From: Paramecium sonneborni
Taxonomy: Eukaryota; Ciliophora; Oligohymenophorea; Peniculida; Parameciidae
Reading direction: 5' to 3'
NCBI GenBank assembly: GCA_905182985.1
Contig: CAJJDN010000037.1
Span: 593,918-641,282, forward strand
Length of the DNA: 47,365 nucleotides
In this document: positions 36,200 through 47,365 of the stretch, one piece after another
Layout of the letters: each line of letters starts with the position of its first letter
Position numbering within the stretch: the first letter of the stretch is position 1
Notes under the pieces: generated by a model
What the model saw: the letters and a program-made list of their open reading frames with translations, nothing else
What the model was told of the DNA's origin: nothing
Databases searched by the model: none
Position numbers and translations under genes: made by a program

Positions 36200-38830
36200 T
36201 CAATTGGTTTTGCTATTACAACCACAATTGTAATTATTATTAAAATAATCTTCTTGGCTTAATAATGTATTAAAATTATAATTAGAATGACAAATTTTAC
36301 ATTTTACTTATCTTAAAAAGAAATGAGCATCAATACAAATAGGTATTTTAATTTGATTATAATTAATTTCCTTAATAGTTTATAAACATATTCTTTATTA
36401 ACAATAATAACAATTCAACTTTGTTTTATGACATTATTTAATTTAACATTCTTTACAAAATTCCACTATAGTTGCAAAAAGCTATTCAGTTTTTTCAGAG
36501 ATTTCGAATTTCAGATTACAACATTTACAGGTATAAGTTGTAATATCCTGCTATAAATTTTGGCATTATTCACAAAGTTCAAAAGTATCAGAGTCTTTCT
36601 TCAACTTTTCAATTACATTGCAATTAATACAAATTTTGTATAAATTTTCTTGATTCATTTAACTATCATCTATTCGAGTGGCTTCAGATTTTAAATCTTA
36701 AGTTTAAGTATTACCCTTTTTTTATAAAGAAATTGATATTAAACCAAGCTATTTGCAAATATTTTAACATTCTGGATGCTAGTACAAAAAGAATTGACAG
36801 CATCCTTCATTTTTAATATTTGCATCATCTTTCAATCTTTCATCTAAACTATGAATTGCAGGATCACTTAAAATATTATATATTCCTTATAAATCTGTAA
36901 TTATAATTTAACAATTAGTATAATGATATGTAAAGTGAGAGAAAGCAGTTAAGTTAATTGTTTCATGTCTATAATTTAGATTGTTAGTGTATTTCTTCCA
37001 AGTATCTTGAAGATCAATAAAACTTTCTCCGTATAAAATCTCCAAACCTTTAAATGGTTTATCTAATTTATATAAATATAAAGTAGCATAATAAAGAGGA
37101 GTAAATGACAATTTATAAAGTTAGCAACAGTAATTGAAATGATGACTCAATTGCTTTGCAATCAATTATTACTTATATTTTGAATTTGCTATCTAATTTG
37201 CCTTTTCAATATCATCCTAAGTCAAGGTATTCGAGTTGTATTTTATAATAATCTCTTAAGGAATTTTAATCACAATATGTACATTATTTTTTTCATCAAA
37301 TCCTTTAAATAATTTTGCTAATTCACCTTTTAGATTAACTTTAAATTCTTCTAATTCTATTAATAACGAAGTTTCACCTGATTTTTAAGTTTGATTGATT
37401 TGTTAATCAATATAATCACAATATTGAGAATTTTGCCTATTATTATAACTATAATGCATTTATCTCTATTTTTTATAATTAGCTTTACTGATATGTTAAA
37501 ATCTATATGTGTATCAATTGATTATGATCTAGAATAAGTAGAAGATAGAGAAAATAATATATAATCTGAAAATTATTTATCAGCTATTTTTGCACTTTAA
37601 TAATTATTTTAAACTACATTTTGCATAACTGTTTCCATAGTACAAGTTTGCTAATGTATTTATAAAAAGGATAGAAAAAATCTCTTTTTTAAAGTAACAA
37701 ATTTTTTTAGTTTTTCCTCTAAATCTTGAGATTTTGGAAGTTAATCATAAGCTAAATTATGATATTTCCTCCCATGACATGGAGCATCTGTTATTATAAA
37801 AATCTATAATAGACTTTCAGGATCCTTGCTAATATTTAAGTTATATGCCACATCAAGAGCTCCTTATAAATCTTCAGGCACATCATCACCATCTTCAACT
37901 TTGAAATTTTTGATGAATTTCTCAATCTCTTCTGGCCTTACAGTAAAATTATGATAGTCTATCTTTGTAACATACAGTAGTTATTCTTACAGCTGTATTA
38001 ATCTCTACCTTTTTCTTAAATTCAGCTATTATAAAACTAATATTATTTCTAGAAGCTTCAATCCACTTCTCCATACTTTTTGTACAATCTAATATAAAAA
38101 TGATATCCACTTATGGTCTAATCTATACTTAATTTATTATCAATTTAAGTTAATTCTTTTACATATAAACATTACATTATAGAGTTTAAGGTTAACTAGA
38201 AAATTCATTCTTATTTTCGTCAAATTTAATACAAGGTTTTACAACTTTATCTTATAAATTCTAAAAATGTCCAATATCTTTTAAATCTTCCCAATTTTTA
38301 TGTGGTTTTTAACATCTATGATAAGGACATATTCCTTAAAAATACTTAATACAATATATATTAAAATTATATTTTTAAGCTTCACATTCACAATCTTTTT
38401 CATTACAAAACTTTTCAGGATTTGTTTTATTTATGTTATATAATTCATATACCTTTTTTTGTATCTCTTACCATTTAGAAGTATGCCATAATCCTTCTTT
38501 CTTTTTATCACATTTTTAATTTTTACAATCAACACAAATGAATTATAACCAAGGTGGATGTAAAAATTTACAATTCTCATTATTGCATTTCTTATAACAT
38601 AAATTGTGCTAATAAATTCCATTGATTGGTTTTTTATCTAATTCACCTTGTAATTGAACTAATGAATAATGATGTTAACCGCAATAATCTTATTATTAAC
38701 AAAATCCTTGTAAATTACCGATACAAACTCCTGTTAAACATCTTGAATGCAGTTTTTCGCAGGTATTGATTTAGCATTTATCTAAATCAGGACATAAATT
38801 CTGTATCCCATTTTCATCTGGCAAATCCAT
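36200..38830 (-). CDS. VWA and alpha-kinase (Vwk/MHCK-like) protein with Cys-rich ends
   Basis: ATG 38830 (MDLPDENG). The N-terminal 150 residues hold CCCH-like zinc motifs (CYKKCNNENCKFLHPPW and others). A von Willebrand A domain follows, with FILDCTKSM (MIDAS, about 38095-38070), then DGDDVPEDLQGALD and LLQIFIITDAPCHG. The alpha-kinase domain follows, with AFSHFTYHYTNC, IIITDLQGIYNILSDP (about 36905-36860) and CCQFFLYQHPECQNIC, the family's zinc-binding His/Cys set. The C-terminus has several CxxC pairs. Alpha-kinases of this type phosphorylate serine/threonine, e.g. on myosin heavy chain. Introns of 31 nt and 23 nt (gtttaa...aatag, gtaaag...aatag) connect the domains. Three other frame changes (near 37960, 37690 and 36330) are not clearly explained by introns, so errors or decay remain possible. 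The terminal stop at 36200 is tentative. Confidence 0.75.
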
Positions 38831-39984
38831 TTTAATAAATTAAATAATAATCCAAGCTGCTTAAAGAGTTAAATCATTAAGTTCAAAATATATTCTATTT
38901 ATCAATAAACTATTAAATATAAGCTCAATGCTTAATACCTTAAGCTTAAAAAAGAATTTGCTGATAAAATATTATTTCACACTTTGATAGAGTTTGATTT
39001 ATTATTTTGAATAAAAAAACTTATGATTCAAAAATCTTCAAATAAGATAATTTATCTAAAGTAAATGTAATATTATGGAGATATTTAAGGAAATCTTCTC
39101 CATAGAAACATGGTAATATTATTATAATTATTTGATATAATGTTGATCCTATTCATCGTCTTTAAAAATCTGATCAATTACAATATGATTTTATTAACTT
39201 AATATAAAATTTTAATCATCTAATGTGGATTTAAATGATATATAATTTTAACATATCAAATCAATTATAATAATAATAATATAATAAATTTATCATATTA
39301 TATAATTATTAAGTTTTAAATTAAATCACTCTTTATCTAAAATTTTTTAATATTAAAAATTGTTAATATATTTATACTCACTATTTAAAATATTATAAAA
39401 TATAATTTTGTAGTAAAATTTTTTCTATTTATTTTACATATTTAACTTTATTTAAAATGAATCGTAATTTGAATAATTTAATAAATTTTTGAAATACATT
39501 TCTTATAAGTTTATAATCAGATATGAAATTATACAAATTAATTTATATATTGTAAATATAAATTATTCAGGAAAAAAAATGGAAAAGAATAATTAAGAAA
39601 TTGTTAAAAATAATTAAGTTAAAGAATTTTTAAAACTGAAATTAGAATTAAATATAATTAATTGAATTTGAACTTCAAAAACATGCAGTTAAGAATTTTT
39701 TTTCTCAACATATTGAAATCATTGTATTAAATTATTGTTAAATTTTAAAAAATCTAAAGTTTAATCATGAAATTTGATTTTGTTGATAAAAAGAATTTTT
39801 GTATTTTATCTATTTTAATATTTTTTAAGCATGATATTGCACTTGTATTTAAATTCATAACGTGTTAGAAGCATTTCTATGTATAAATATTGAATGTATT
39901 AATTTACCTAATAATTATTATTTTCTTTTCATACTTTTTTTTCATCTGATAATCAATATGTTGAAAATTATCCAGTAGGTCATA
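38831..39984. other. Intergenic AT-rich region
   Basis: Very AT-rich. A short Asn/Lys-rich ORF begins at 39580 (MEKNNQEIVKNNQVKEF) and ends after about 28 codons; it may be a remnant of the first exon of the WD40 pseudogene that follows. Nothing else recognised. Confidence 0.4.
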
Positions 39985-41025
39985 GCATGGTAGATCAATC
40001 TGTATCTCATCTAATGATAATACGTTAGCATCTAGAAGTCATAAAAAGTCTATTCACTTATGGGATGTTAAAACAGGATAATTAAAAGTCAAACTAAATT
40101 ATAATATTCCAGTCTACTCTGTACGCTTCTTTGCCAATGGTAATACTTTAGCATTTGTTAGTGAGGGCTAACACTTTTTGGTTATTGGATGTAAAAAAAG
40201 TGAAATTGAAACAACTCATTATGTTTCTCTCCTGATGGAAATATATTAGCTTCTAGTGATGGAGATAACTATATTCGTTTTGGGATGTTAAGAAAGAATA
40301 GTTAAAAGCTAAATTAGATTTTCATAGTCAATGGGTTCAAATAGTATGCTTCTCTTCTGATGGGTTATGTTTAGCATCGGTTAATGGAGATTACTCCATA
40401 CGTTTGTGGAATGATAAGACAGGATAATTAAAAGCCTTATTGAATGTGATGGAACTACTTTAGCATCTGATAGTGTTGATAGAACAATCTGTTTATGGGA
40501 TGTTGAAACAGGATTATAAAAGACAAATCGGATGGTCACAACAATCCAACCTACTCATTATACTTCTCACCAAATGTAACTACAATAATATCTGATAGTA
40601 TGGATAAGTCTATTCGTTTATTGAATGCTAAGACAGGATAATAAAAAGTTAAATTGAATGGTCATAGTAATTAAGTTTACTCAGTTTAGTTTTCTCCCAC
40701 TAGAGCGACTTTTGTCTCTGGGTAGTGGAGACAATCCTATCTGTTAATGGGAAATATAAAAAGGAATATAAATTGAAACTTCAAACAAAAAGTATAAAGA
40801 AATTATAACATAATTTAAAATCCAATTATTGTTAAACAATCCAATTGCCTAATGTATTAATTGTTAATATTTAGTAATCTCTAATATGACTATTCTTCTT
40901 ACATCCCAGGGGCCATATTTTAAGCTTAGGAGGCTCTAACTATAAAAGGAAAATTAATGAATTTATCGGGAATAGATTTAAATTATCATTAAAATAAAAA
41001 GGAAGTTCCTTTTCAGAAAACAATA
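39985..41025 (+). pseudogene. WD40 repeat pseudogene
   Basis: Repeated peptides such as SIHLWDVKTGQLKVKLN, CFSPDGNILASSDGD and SIRLWNDKTGQLKA show a string of WD40 repeats, but they lie in shifting frames with in-frame TGAs and damaged blades, e.g. RFGMLR for RFWDV. After the repeats comes a degenerate tail with NNPIAQC and further residues that resembles, from memory, the C-terminal extension common in a large ciliate WD40 family. No introns can rescue the frame. It is a decayed member of the multi-copy WD40 family. Confidence 0.75.
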
Positions 41026-43080
41026 ACGAATAATAATTAAAGTAAAATTGATTTTTGTAAACAGTTTAAAAATGTTTTTTAGTATTTTGTATTTATATAA
41101 TTATGCTTTTTCATTATCTTGTCTAATCGACTATTAACCAAAAAATTTTCAAATTCTTAAAATTAATGCTTTTCAGGGATGCAAAAATTACCTTTCAAAT
41201 TTGATCAAAAGAGGAAGCACCTAAAAATAAGCCAACTTAGTTTATTTAAAGGATACTAATTGCTGGAAATGATTGGGTAACAATGTCTAATAAGAAGACT
41301 ATACTTTTAAGTTAGGTAATTCGATACTAATAAACTAGAGAATTATAAAATTACTCCTAGAAAATAAGGCCTTATATAGGAGATCTTCTACTTTCTGGAA
41401 CTATATAGTATTTATATATGTTTTCGTTAACTTCAATTATTAAACAATTATTTTAATTTCTTCAGATCGTTCTTTAGCTTGATGTTCTTACTTAGAATTA
41501 TTTCAATTTATTTAATATTCATTAAAATAATTGTTACAATTTTAGGGATGATAATACTAAAATCTAAGATTTACAAATATTATTCTGTATCTGTGCAATT
41601 CTCATCATCAACAGTTAAGATTTCACCATTGAAATTTACTCTTGCAATTTTAATTTATATTGATTTGAACCAAAAGCATTATAAAAGTAACCATAATTAC
41701 AAAACTTACAAATTTCCTATTCTATCGGATTGATAATATACATTCATCCTATTTCACTCTAATTCAAATATACTTACTTTACCTTTAAATTAGTCTTACA
41801 AAAATTCATAAAATTCTATTAATTAAAATTAGTGTAGCCTAAAAAAGATCGTCCTCAATATATAGAGTCACCAAGGAGGTCAATAGACTAGTTCCTCATT
41901 CAAATTAACATCAGATTCTTCAATGCTTGTTCTAATATGATCGGTGAAGATAAACAAGGCAACTAAAAAATTTTGAATTACATTTTATGACTACTGAGAT
42001 ACTAAGAATGTATTTCATTTAATTATTATTAGTCATATCTAGACATTCATCTTAGAATTAGTGGTTTGTTGATATGAATATTATTTTCTCAGAACTACTA
42101 ATAATTATATCGAATCAGAATTAACTAAATTAAAAGTGTTTAAAATGATAACAATAAAATCTAGTATGTTTGAATGATTTGGATACTCCATTGACTCATT
42201 AGAATTTAATATTATGTGAGATATAATGAAAAAGTGAGGATTCTTATTATGACTGCCCTTTTAGATTCACAATGTTAGAAGTGAAACAAATTATATCCAC
42301 TATATGTAAACTTGATTTTTTTGAATGATTAAAATATTGAAGTGACACCATTTTTTTAATTTTAGTATTTTAAGAATGAGTTCTGGCTAAAGAAGAAAGA
42401 TAATTAATTCCAATTAAGGCAGGCAAGGCTACTTTACATTGATGAATTGTGTTTAAGGGTTAGAAAATTGTTTCTGATTAATTTAGATTATTTTAAAATA
42501 ATCTAGAAACTGAATAAATATTGAGTTTTTTCTAATATATAAAATTTGATTTTGAATTAAAAATATCGTATTTTTTAAATTCTTTTTCAATAAGGCTCTT
42601 CTGGATTGCTCAAACAATCAGAAAATTCAAAGCAAGGGCTCACTAATTCGTCCTTAAATTAAATCAATATTTGTAACAAACTTCCTCTAATTTTAATATA
42701 AGCATACCTGTGATAGAAAATTACACCATTTGGATTCCTTCTTATATGAATTCAGGTAGTTAGAGAAAAGATGTAATTCAGAGACTTCCTTCAAGGGGAC
42801 AGTCCCAAAATCATTAAGGTTGAGAAGAGAGTAAAAGGACCTCTAAAGATCGAAAAAGATTAAGTTAACAAATATATATATGTCTTTATAGAATAATAGA
42901 ATCGGAGGAGCCTTATCAGCACTTGGAAGATCCTTCAGAGATTTTAGCTCAGGTTAAAGATCTTTATGACCAAGTGTTTATAGAGATTCTCAAAGATTGA
43001 GAAAAAAGAATATTCCAGATCTTTTTGGATTTCTTTTTAAAGAATCCAATACGGAAACTTAAAACAGGATATAACAAAAT
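41026..43080. other. Region of short coding-like fragments
   Basis: An ORF of 184 codons on plus (41179-41733) has a hydrophobic middle and no motif; it could be chance. Around 42380-42470 and 42755-43010 there are Ser/Gly/Arg/Gln-rich peptides in three frames, such as MSSGQRRKIINSNQGRQG and GGALSALGRSFRDFSSGQ, interrupted by TGAs. These look like gene debris rather than a working gene. Confidence 0.3.
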
Positions 43081-43460
43081 CCAAATTAGATGGTTATAGT
43101 CGAACTTACTTTTCAGCATGCTTCTCTCCTGATGGAAATATATTAGCATCTGAATAAAGATATTTCTAAAATTTAATTGGATGTTAAGACAAGAGAAGCA
43201 TTTTGAATATGCATATCTACTATATCCATCTAATTTAGATTTTTTAGTCCTTTTTATTTCTTTTTTCCTTTGATATACTGTTAAAAGAAGATAATAAAAA
43301 AGAAAATTGAGATGTACATATGTTGATTTTTTATGGTCTTTCCTGATAGTAGGAACTATAAAATCGTATGTGAGTTAAGATAGTTTTATCCATCCACTTA
43401 TGAATCTTAAGATAGGATATCAAGAATCTAAATTTGAAGGACCTAATGACTCAATTATAA
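43081..43460 (+). pseudogene. Second set of WD40 scraps
   Basis: Two fragments: KLDGYSRTYFSACFSPDGN (about 43080-43145) and a damaged blade near 43385-43450 in which the tryptophan codon of a ...HLWN motif reads TGA, followed by LKIGYQESKFEG. They match the repeat type of the pseudogene at 39985-41025. Too short and broken to be functional. Confidence 0.55.
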
Positions 43461-44266
43461 TTTTTTTTAATTATATTTTGTAATTTTTATTGTATATGAT
43501 AACCTTACCTATTCACTTATCTTATTGTACCAAAACTCATTTAGTATTGTCATATTGTCTCCTAGTAAGCAAAGATTTAGGATCTAGCTTACATTTCTAA
43601 AAACTTCTTTATGGTATCATCTAAGAATAACTTTTATAAGTCATATCTCCACTCTAAATATTTTAATCTATCAATTATTACTCAATATATAATTGGGATG
43701 TTTAATTTTAATAGTATACATTGAAATGAGCTGATCTTTTCAATTATTCATTTTAGCTGATGTTGTTATTTTTTTGTTAGAATGAGAATTAGATTAAGTT
43801 TTTGTATTTAGAATTTATTGTCCAATCACTAAAGATTTTCAAATATCCAACTATTGCACAACACCTTTGTGGTTTTCTTTAGGCTCATCATGAGTTGAAT
43901 CTAGCTGATTTTTTTTTAATTTAATTGGCCCATATTCTATTAATTTTTTGCGTAGTTTTTAGCAGTTATTGCAAATAAATAACATCTGTAATAGTATTGA
44001 ATTTTTCAAAAGGATTTAATGTTTAAAATCTTTTCTTCACTATTCTACCTTTTTTTCACTTATTTTCTCATAACCTTAGGCATAATCAACATAATTTTCA
44101 TACTAAAATACCTTTTTCTTCTCTTTCCTTCTGCTCATATCTAACTTTTAATAATTTGATCATCCAGTCTGCTTTGCTTCTCAACCAAAATGGGAACACA
44201 AGGCATTTTTTTGGTTTTCATTAGGATTCGACATAAATTTTAATACCATTTTTAATTAAATTTATT
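43461..44266. other. Intergenic region with minus-strand gene debris
   Basis: On minus, from 44232 (MSNPNENQKNALC) leftward to about 44030, short peptides such as MSRRKEKKKVFQYENYVDYAQ and KQSRLDDQIIKS occur in different frames with TGAs between them. Probably a relic; no family recognised. Confidence 0.3.
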
Positions 44267-44469
44267 TATTTATATTAATGGTATATATTTTTTAAATGAA
44301 TAAATATTATAATTTAATATTAAAATTAAAAATAACTTACATTAATTTTGAAGTGTCTGAGCTATTCCAGGAATCAAATAGATTGGTTAAATATAAAACC
44401 ACAAATAGGATCATCTGAAGAAAAATCTGGTTTATGGATATTAGAAATTTATTAGATTTAAACAAGGTG
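44267..44469 (+). repeat. 203-bp block also present at 24695-24897
   Basis: Same sequence as next to gap 2. Here it continues without interruption on both sides, so this is the better candidate for its true position. Confidence 0.88.
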
Positions 44470-45209
44470 ATAGGTTTTGGTGCTAATAATAAATAAATTC
44501 ATTTATTTAAATAGTGCAATATGAATTATTATTATAAAAAATGTAAACCATTTTCACATAGAATTGAATTCTTTTTAATAGTTTATAAAAATAGTATTAA
44601 TTTATATATAAAATATTTTCATTAAACTAATTTATTTATATTATTTAGATGAAGATTAAAATTAAGAAAAAAATATTCTTAAAAAAAGAATTAATATAAG
44701 TTAATAAATCCCCTTAGATTTTTTAAAAAGCCAAATGATGATTTATTGATTAATAAATAAAATAACCCTCAATATTTAAATATTAAGAATAACTCCAGAA
44801 ATTTTATCAATCCAATAATATCTTAATAGTTTAATATTAATCTATTATTAAATAGATCTTAAAATGCAAATGATTTCTTTTAATTCTTAATAATCCAAAA
44901 CCTTAATAGACTTTATACTTCAAAAAATATAGACCTGAATTATAATTAGTTGAATAAATAGACACTATTGTATTATATTCCTTTGCATCTAAAATTGAAA
45001 TGTAAATGACTAAATCTCCAAAATTTAAAATATTTATATCAAGACTTAAAATGATACTTCATTAAATTTTAATTCTTAATTAATTATTGTAATTTATGAT
45101 AACTGAATTAATCTATTATCAAATATTATAGGGATATCTATGAAATCTGAAGTATTCTACTCAAAAGACTTTCACAATTATAATTTTGGCTCTAAGTCAT
45201 AAATAACTG
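44470..45209. other. Intergenic AT-rich region
   Basis: No recognisable gene; the right end may include unrecognisable upstream parts of the TPR relic. Confidence 0.4.
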
Positions 45210-45600
45210 ATGAGTTTAATAATATATTTGGATGAAAAGAATTACAAAGAAGCAATTAAGTTATTTGATGAATAATTAATTTTGAAAAAGCTTAATTAAT
45301 AATTATGAGATAAGTTTATATGGGCAGATAAATCATTGCAGTTCATTAAGTGCGAAGGTATTTATATATAAAAAAAATAAAGGTAATTCGTTATCATAAA
45401 ATTAACATTTTTTTTAAGCTAAGATCATGATAATCTTAGATTAATCTTTATCAATACATCACCTTGCTTCCTTATTGGCTATAGGTGGATTATTTTATTT
45501 ATTTTAGGAATGTGTTTAATAATTTGAAATAAATAACACTTTGATATATCATGATAAAGCATTGAAGATTAATTCAAATTATTAGTGAACCAAAGATAGG
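45210..45600 (+). pseudogene. Decayed TPR gene
   Basis: Peptides YLDEKNYKEAIKLFDEQLI, FIWADKSLQFIKCEG, SLSIHHLASLLAIGGLF and NTLIYHDKALKINSNYQ match successive TPR helices and resemble the TPR gene at 21091-22696. A TGA interrupts the first repeat, and frames change between repeats. GT...AG segments (45359-45383 and following) sit after CEG, at the same repeat boundary as in the intact gene, so the exon-per-repeat layout was present before decay. Confidence 0.6.
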
Positions 45601-46792
45601 AAAAGTAATTTTTTTATCTAAAATGAAGATGAATTCTTAGAATCTTTAAAAGAAATACGACAAGATATATTTTGAATTAGCATATTTTATTTGATAAATA
45701 CATCTTTTATTAAGCTTTTCTCACATTTTTATTTTTGAAACATTTATAAATTATAAAAATCAACCTCACTCATTGCTTACAAATGCATCTTGAAAAATAA
45801 ATAAATTTTAAACATGATTATTTTAAATTGCCTAACATCTTTTAATAAAATAAATCTTTTTAAAAAATTAACTTGAGAATAAGAGGAATATAAATAAAAA
45901 ATGAAAAGAGAATAAATTTAAAATAGAAAAATTAAAATATCAAAAATTACTAGAAAGATGATAATAAGAAGAAGAGATTTTTAGCACTGAAGCCTATCTT
46001 TTTTTTTTGAAATTCAAATAAAGTAGAAAGAAAGATTGGAGGAAGTTTAAAGAAGTTAAATTAATATATATATATGATTTAATATGAATGATCATAGATT
46101 TAGACTGCACCTAAATACAAAGAAAATTCAGATCTATGTTATAATTTTTAAGTATTGCATTAAATTTAGGGTCGTCTAGATTTCTAACATACATATTAAT
46201 TTCAATAAAAAGGTTTAACAGTGATATCTATTCTATAAAAATTAAACAATGTCAATATTGCCAACTAGCTTCAAAGTTTCATATGTAAATACATCTTTAA
46301 GATCAGAATAATAAAATTACTAGCAAAATTTAGTTTTCTCTTATCTTAAAAAATTTAATCATCCCTTAATTTTTATTAAATATCATTACTAAATAAATTA
46401 ATTACACTTTATATATTTTATTATATTCAATAAAATTTGAAAAAGCAGAATTATTCGGGTTAGATATTAAGTAGATCCTTTGAGTAAATCATTTAAAATT
46501 TAAATTGATCTTTATTTTATTATAAACATGTATATAAATGTTAGTAAAAAACTAAAACGTTCCTAGTTAATCTAAAGTATTATTAAAATCAGTAGTAATG
46601 ATATTACAGAAGTTGAAAATATATTACAGATACTTTGTTTTCAAATGTTTTCTTAGTTCTCATTCTTCATTTTTAGATTTTTTTTATTAATAAAGGAGTG
46701 ACCTTTTTTAACAATAATTCCGATTTTCTATCTGATTCTCTCAAAAGACTTACTCTTCCTTAAATAAATTTTTTTTTAAATATAATAATTAA
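45601..46792. other. Intergenic AT-rich region
   Basis: Scattered Lys/Glu-rich short frames near 45895-45995 on plus, none sustained. No RNA candidate. Confidence 0.4.
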
Positions 46793-47365
46793 TCATTTTT
46801 TTTAATGTTTTCTTATTTAAATCTCTTTAGATTTATCATCCCATGTAATCAAATACTCTCCATTTTCACTCATAAATCCAAATAAACTATTTGTTCCAAA
46901 ATCAATAGATTATTCAATTAAAAAATCTCCATTTTCATACTTCCTTATCAAATTAATATTATATCCATTCTTATTTACAGCCAAACATTTCTACTTTATA
47001 TATATATTATTAAGGAAATAAACAATTACCATCTGATCCACATTTAACCATAATCTCTTTTGTTTTTGAAAACTATTTATTAATACTACTCATTTCATAA
47101 ACATTCATGTATTCTTTAGAATAAGGTTAAAATATGAACATATTATCATTGATAAAACATATTCTAAGACCATATTATTGAACATTTATCTTTTATATTG
47201 TGTTCCATTTTTAATTCTATTATGACCATTCGATTATTAATATAAGCCTATCATCTCCACAAGAAATCACTTTATTCTATGAATCATTCATACTTAATCC
47301 ATATACAGAATTAGTATGTTCTGTAATAGTTTATGAACATATACATACTTGGGTTTGGGTTTGGG
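46793..47365 (-). CDS. WD40 protein, 5' end removed at the telomere
   Basis: The minus-strand frame is already open at the telomeric repeat and runs to TGA 46793-46795, with one 25-nt intron (46970-46994). The non-telomeric part is 177 codons. It starts in the middle of a WD40 blade (TEHTNSVYGLSMND, ISCGDDRLIL) and continues with the non-repeat C-terminal domain seen in the gene at 1164-2717, so the two are paralogs. No start codon, N-terminal zinc/coiled-coil region or first blades exist; telomere addition has removed them in this chromosome form. Unless a longer version of the chromosome exists, the copy cannot make the full protein. Confidence 0.85.
47349..47365 (+). repeat. Macronuclear telomere (GGGTTT repeats)
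   Basis: Ends in ttgggtttgggtttggg: G-rich strand at the right edge in T3G3 register. This fits Paramecium, which uses G3T3 and G4T2 repeats, better than Tetrahymena (G4T2 only) or spirotrichs (G4T4). Confidence 0.93.

Noticed and set aside
41179..41733. 184-codon plus-strand ORF
   Set aside because: Open but without motif, between gene relics; at this composition an open run of this length is not rare enough to call a gene.
1..47365. tRNA, rRNA, CRISPR arrays, bacterial promoters or ribosome binding sites
   Set aside because: No GTTCRA-type T-loop with a matching acceptor stem, no rRNA segments and no spaced direct repeats were found. Prokaryotic signals are not expected in a ciliate macronuclear chromosome.

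Overview
This window is a very AT-rich piece of a ciliate macronuclear genome, most likely Paramecium or a close relative. Three things point there. First, long protein-like frames open up only if TAA and TAG are read as glutamine and TGA is the sole stop. Second, the genes are cut by tiny GT...AG introns, mostly 20 to 41 nt. Third, the last 17 bases are a GGGTTT-type telomere (ends in gggtttgggtttggg), so the right edge is a chromosome end. ORFs called with the standard code are mostly fragments here; every call below uses the ciliate code.

Layout, left to right: a WD40 protein (1164-2717, minus); a decayed CK1-like kinase (about 2.8-3.5 kb); a MORN-like repeat gene with 17 micro-introns (3705-5952, minus); a GC-richer, hairpin-rich segment that is a candidate structured RNA (about 6485-6690); a MORN-like/Ulp1-type cysteine protease gene (7490-8891, plus); an unknown gene (9627-10252) whose 3' part is repeated across an N gap; a GNAT acetyltransferase (11603-12291, plus); an intronless 1,277-residue type I membrane protein (13023-16856, minus); a cysteine-rich secreted/surface protein (17471-20537, plus); a B-box/TPR gene (21091-22696, minus) in which each of six internal exons is exactly one 34-residue TPR; an unknown ORF with one internal TGA (23671-24648); a second gap; a broken ORF region (26.1-27.2 kb); a cluster of three minus-strand MORN-like genes (27279-29009, 29806-30933, 31729-33910); a broken coding region duplicated across a single N (34.6-36.1 kb); and a VWA plus alpha-kinase gene (36200-38830, minus).

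From about 39 kb to the telomere the sequence is gene-poor and holds relics: a WD40 pseudogene, further WD40 scraps and a decayed TPR gene. The last gene is a WD40 paralog of the first one. It starts inside the telomere, so its 5' part was lost at telomere addition.

The most striking biology is in the repeat proteins. In two unrelated families (TPR, and GGGxY...GxW MORN-like) micro-introns sit at the same place and in the same codon phase at repeat boundaries, so the repeat unit is the exon. Assembly quality matters too: three places (9.7-11.3 kb, 24.7-25.6 kb, 34.9-36.1 kb) show exact duplications hugging N runs and are probably scaffolding artefacts. One of these joins a 203-bp block that also occurs at 44.3 kb.
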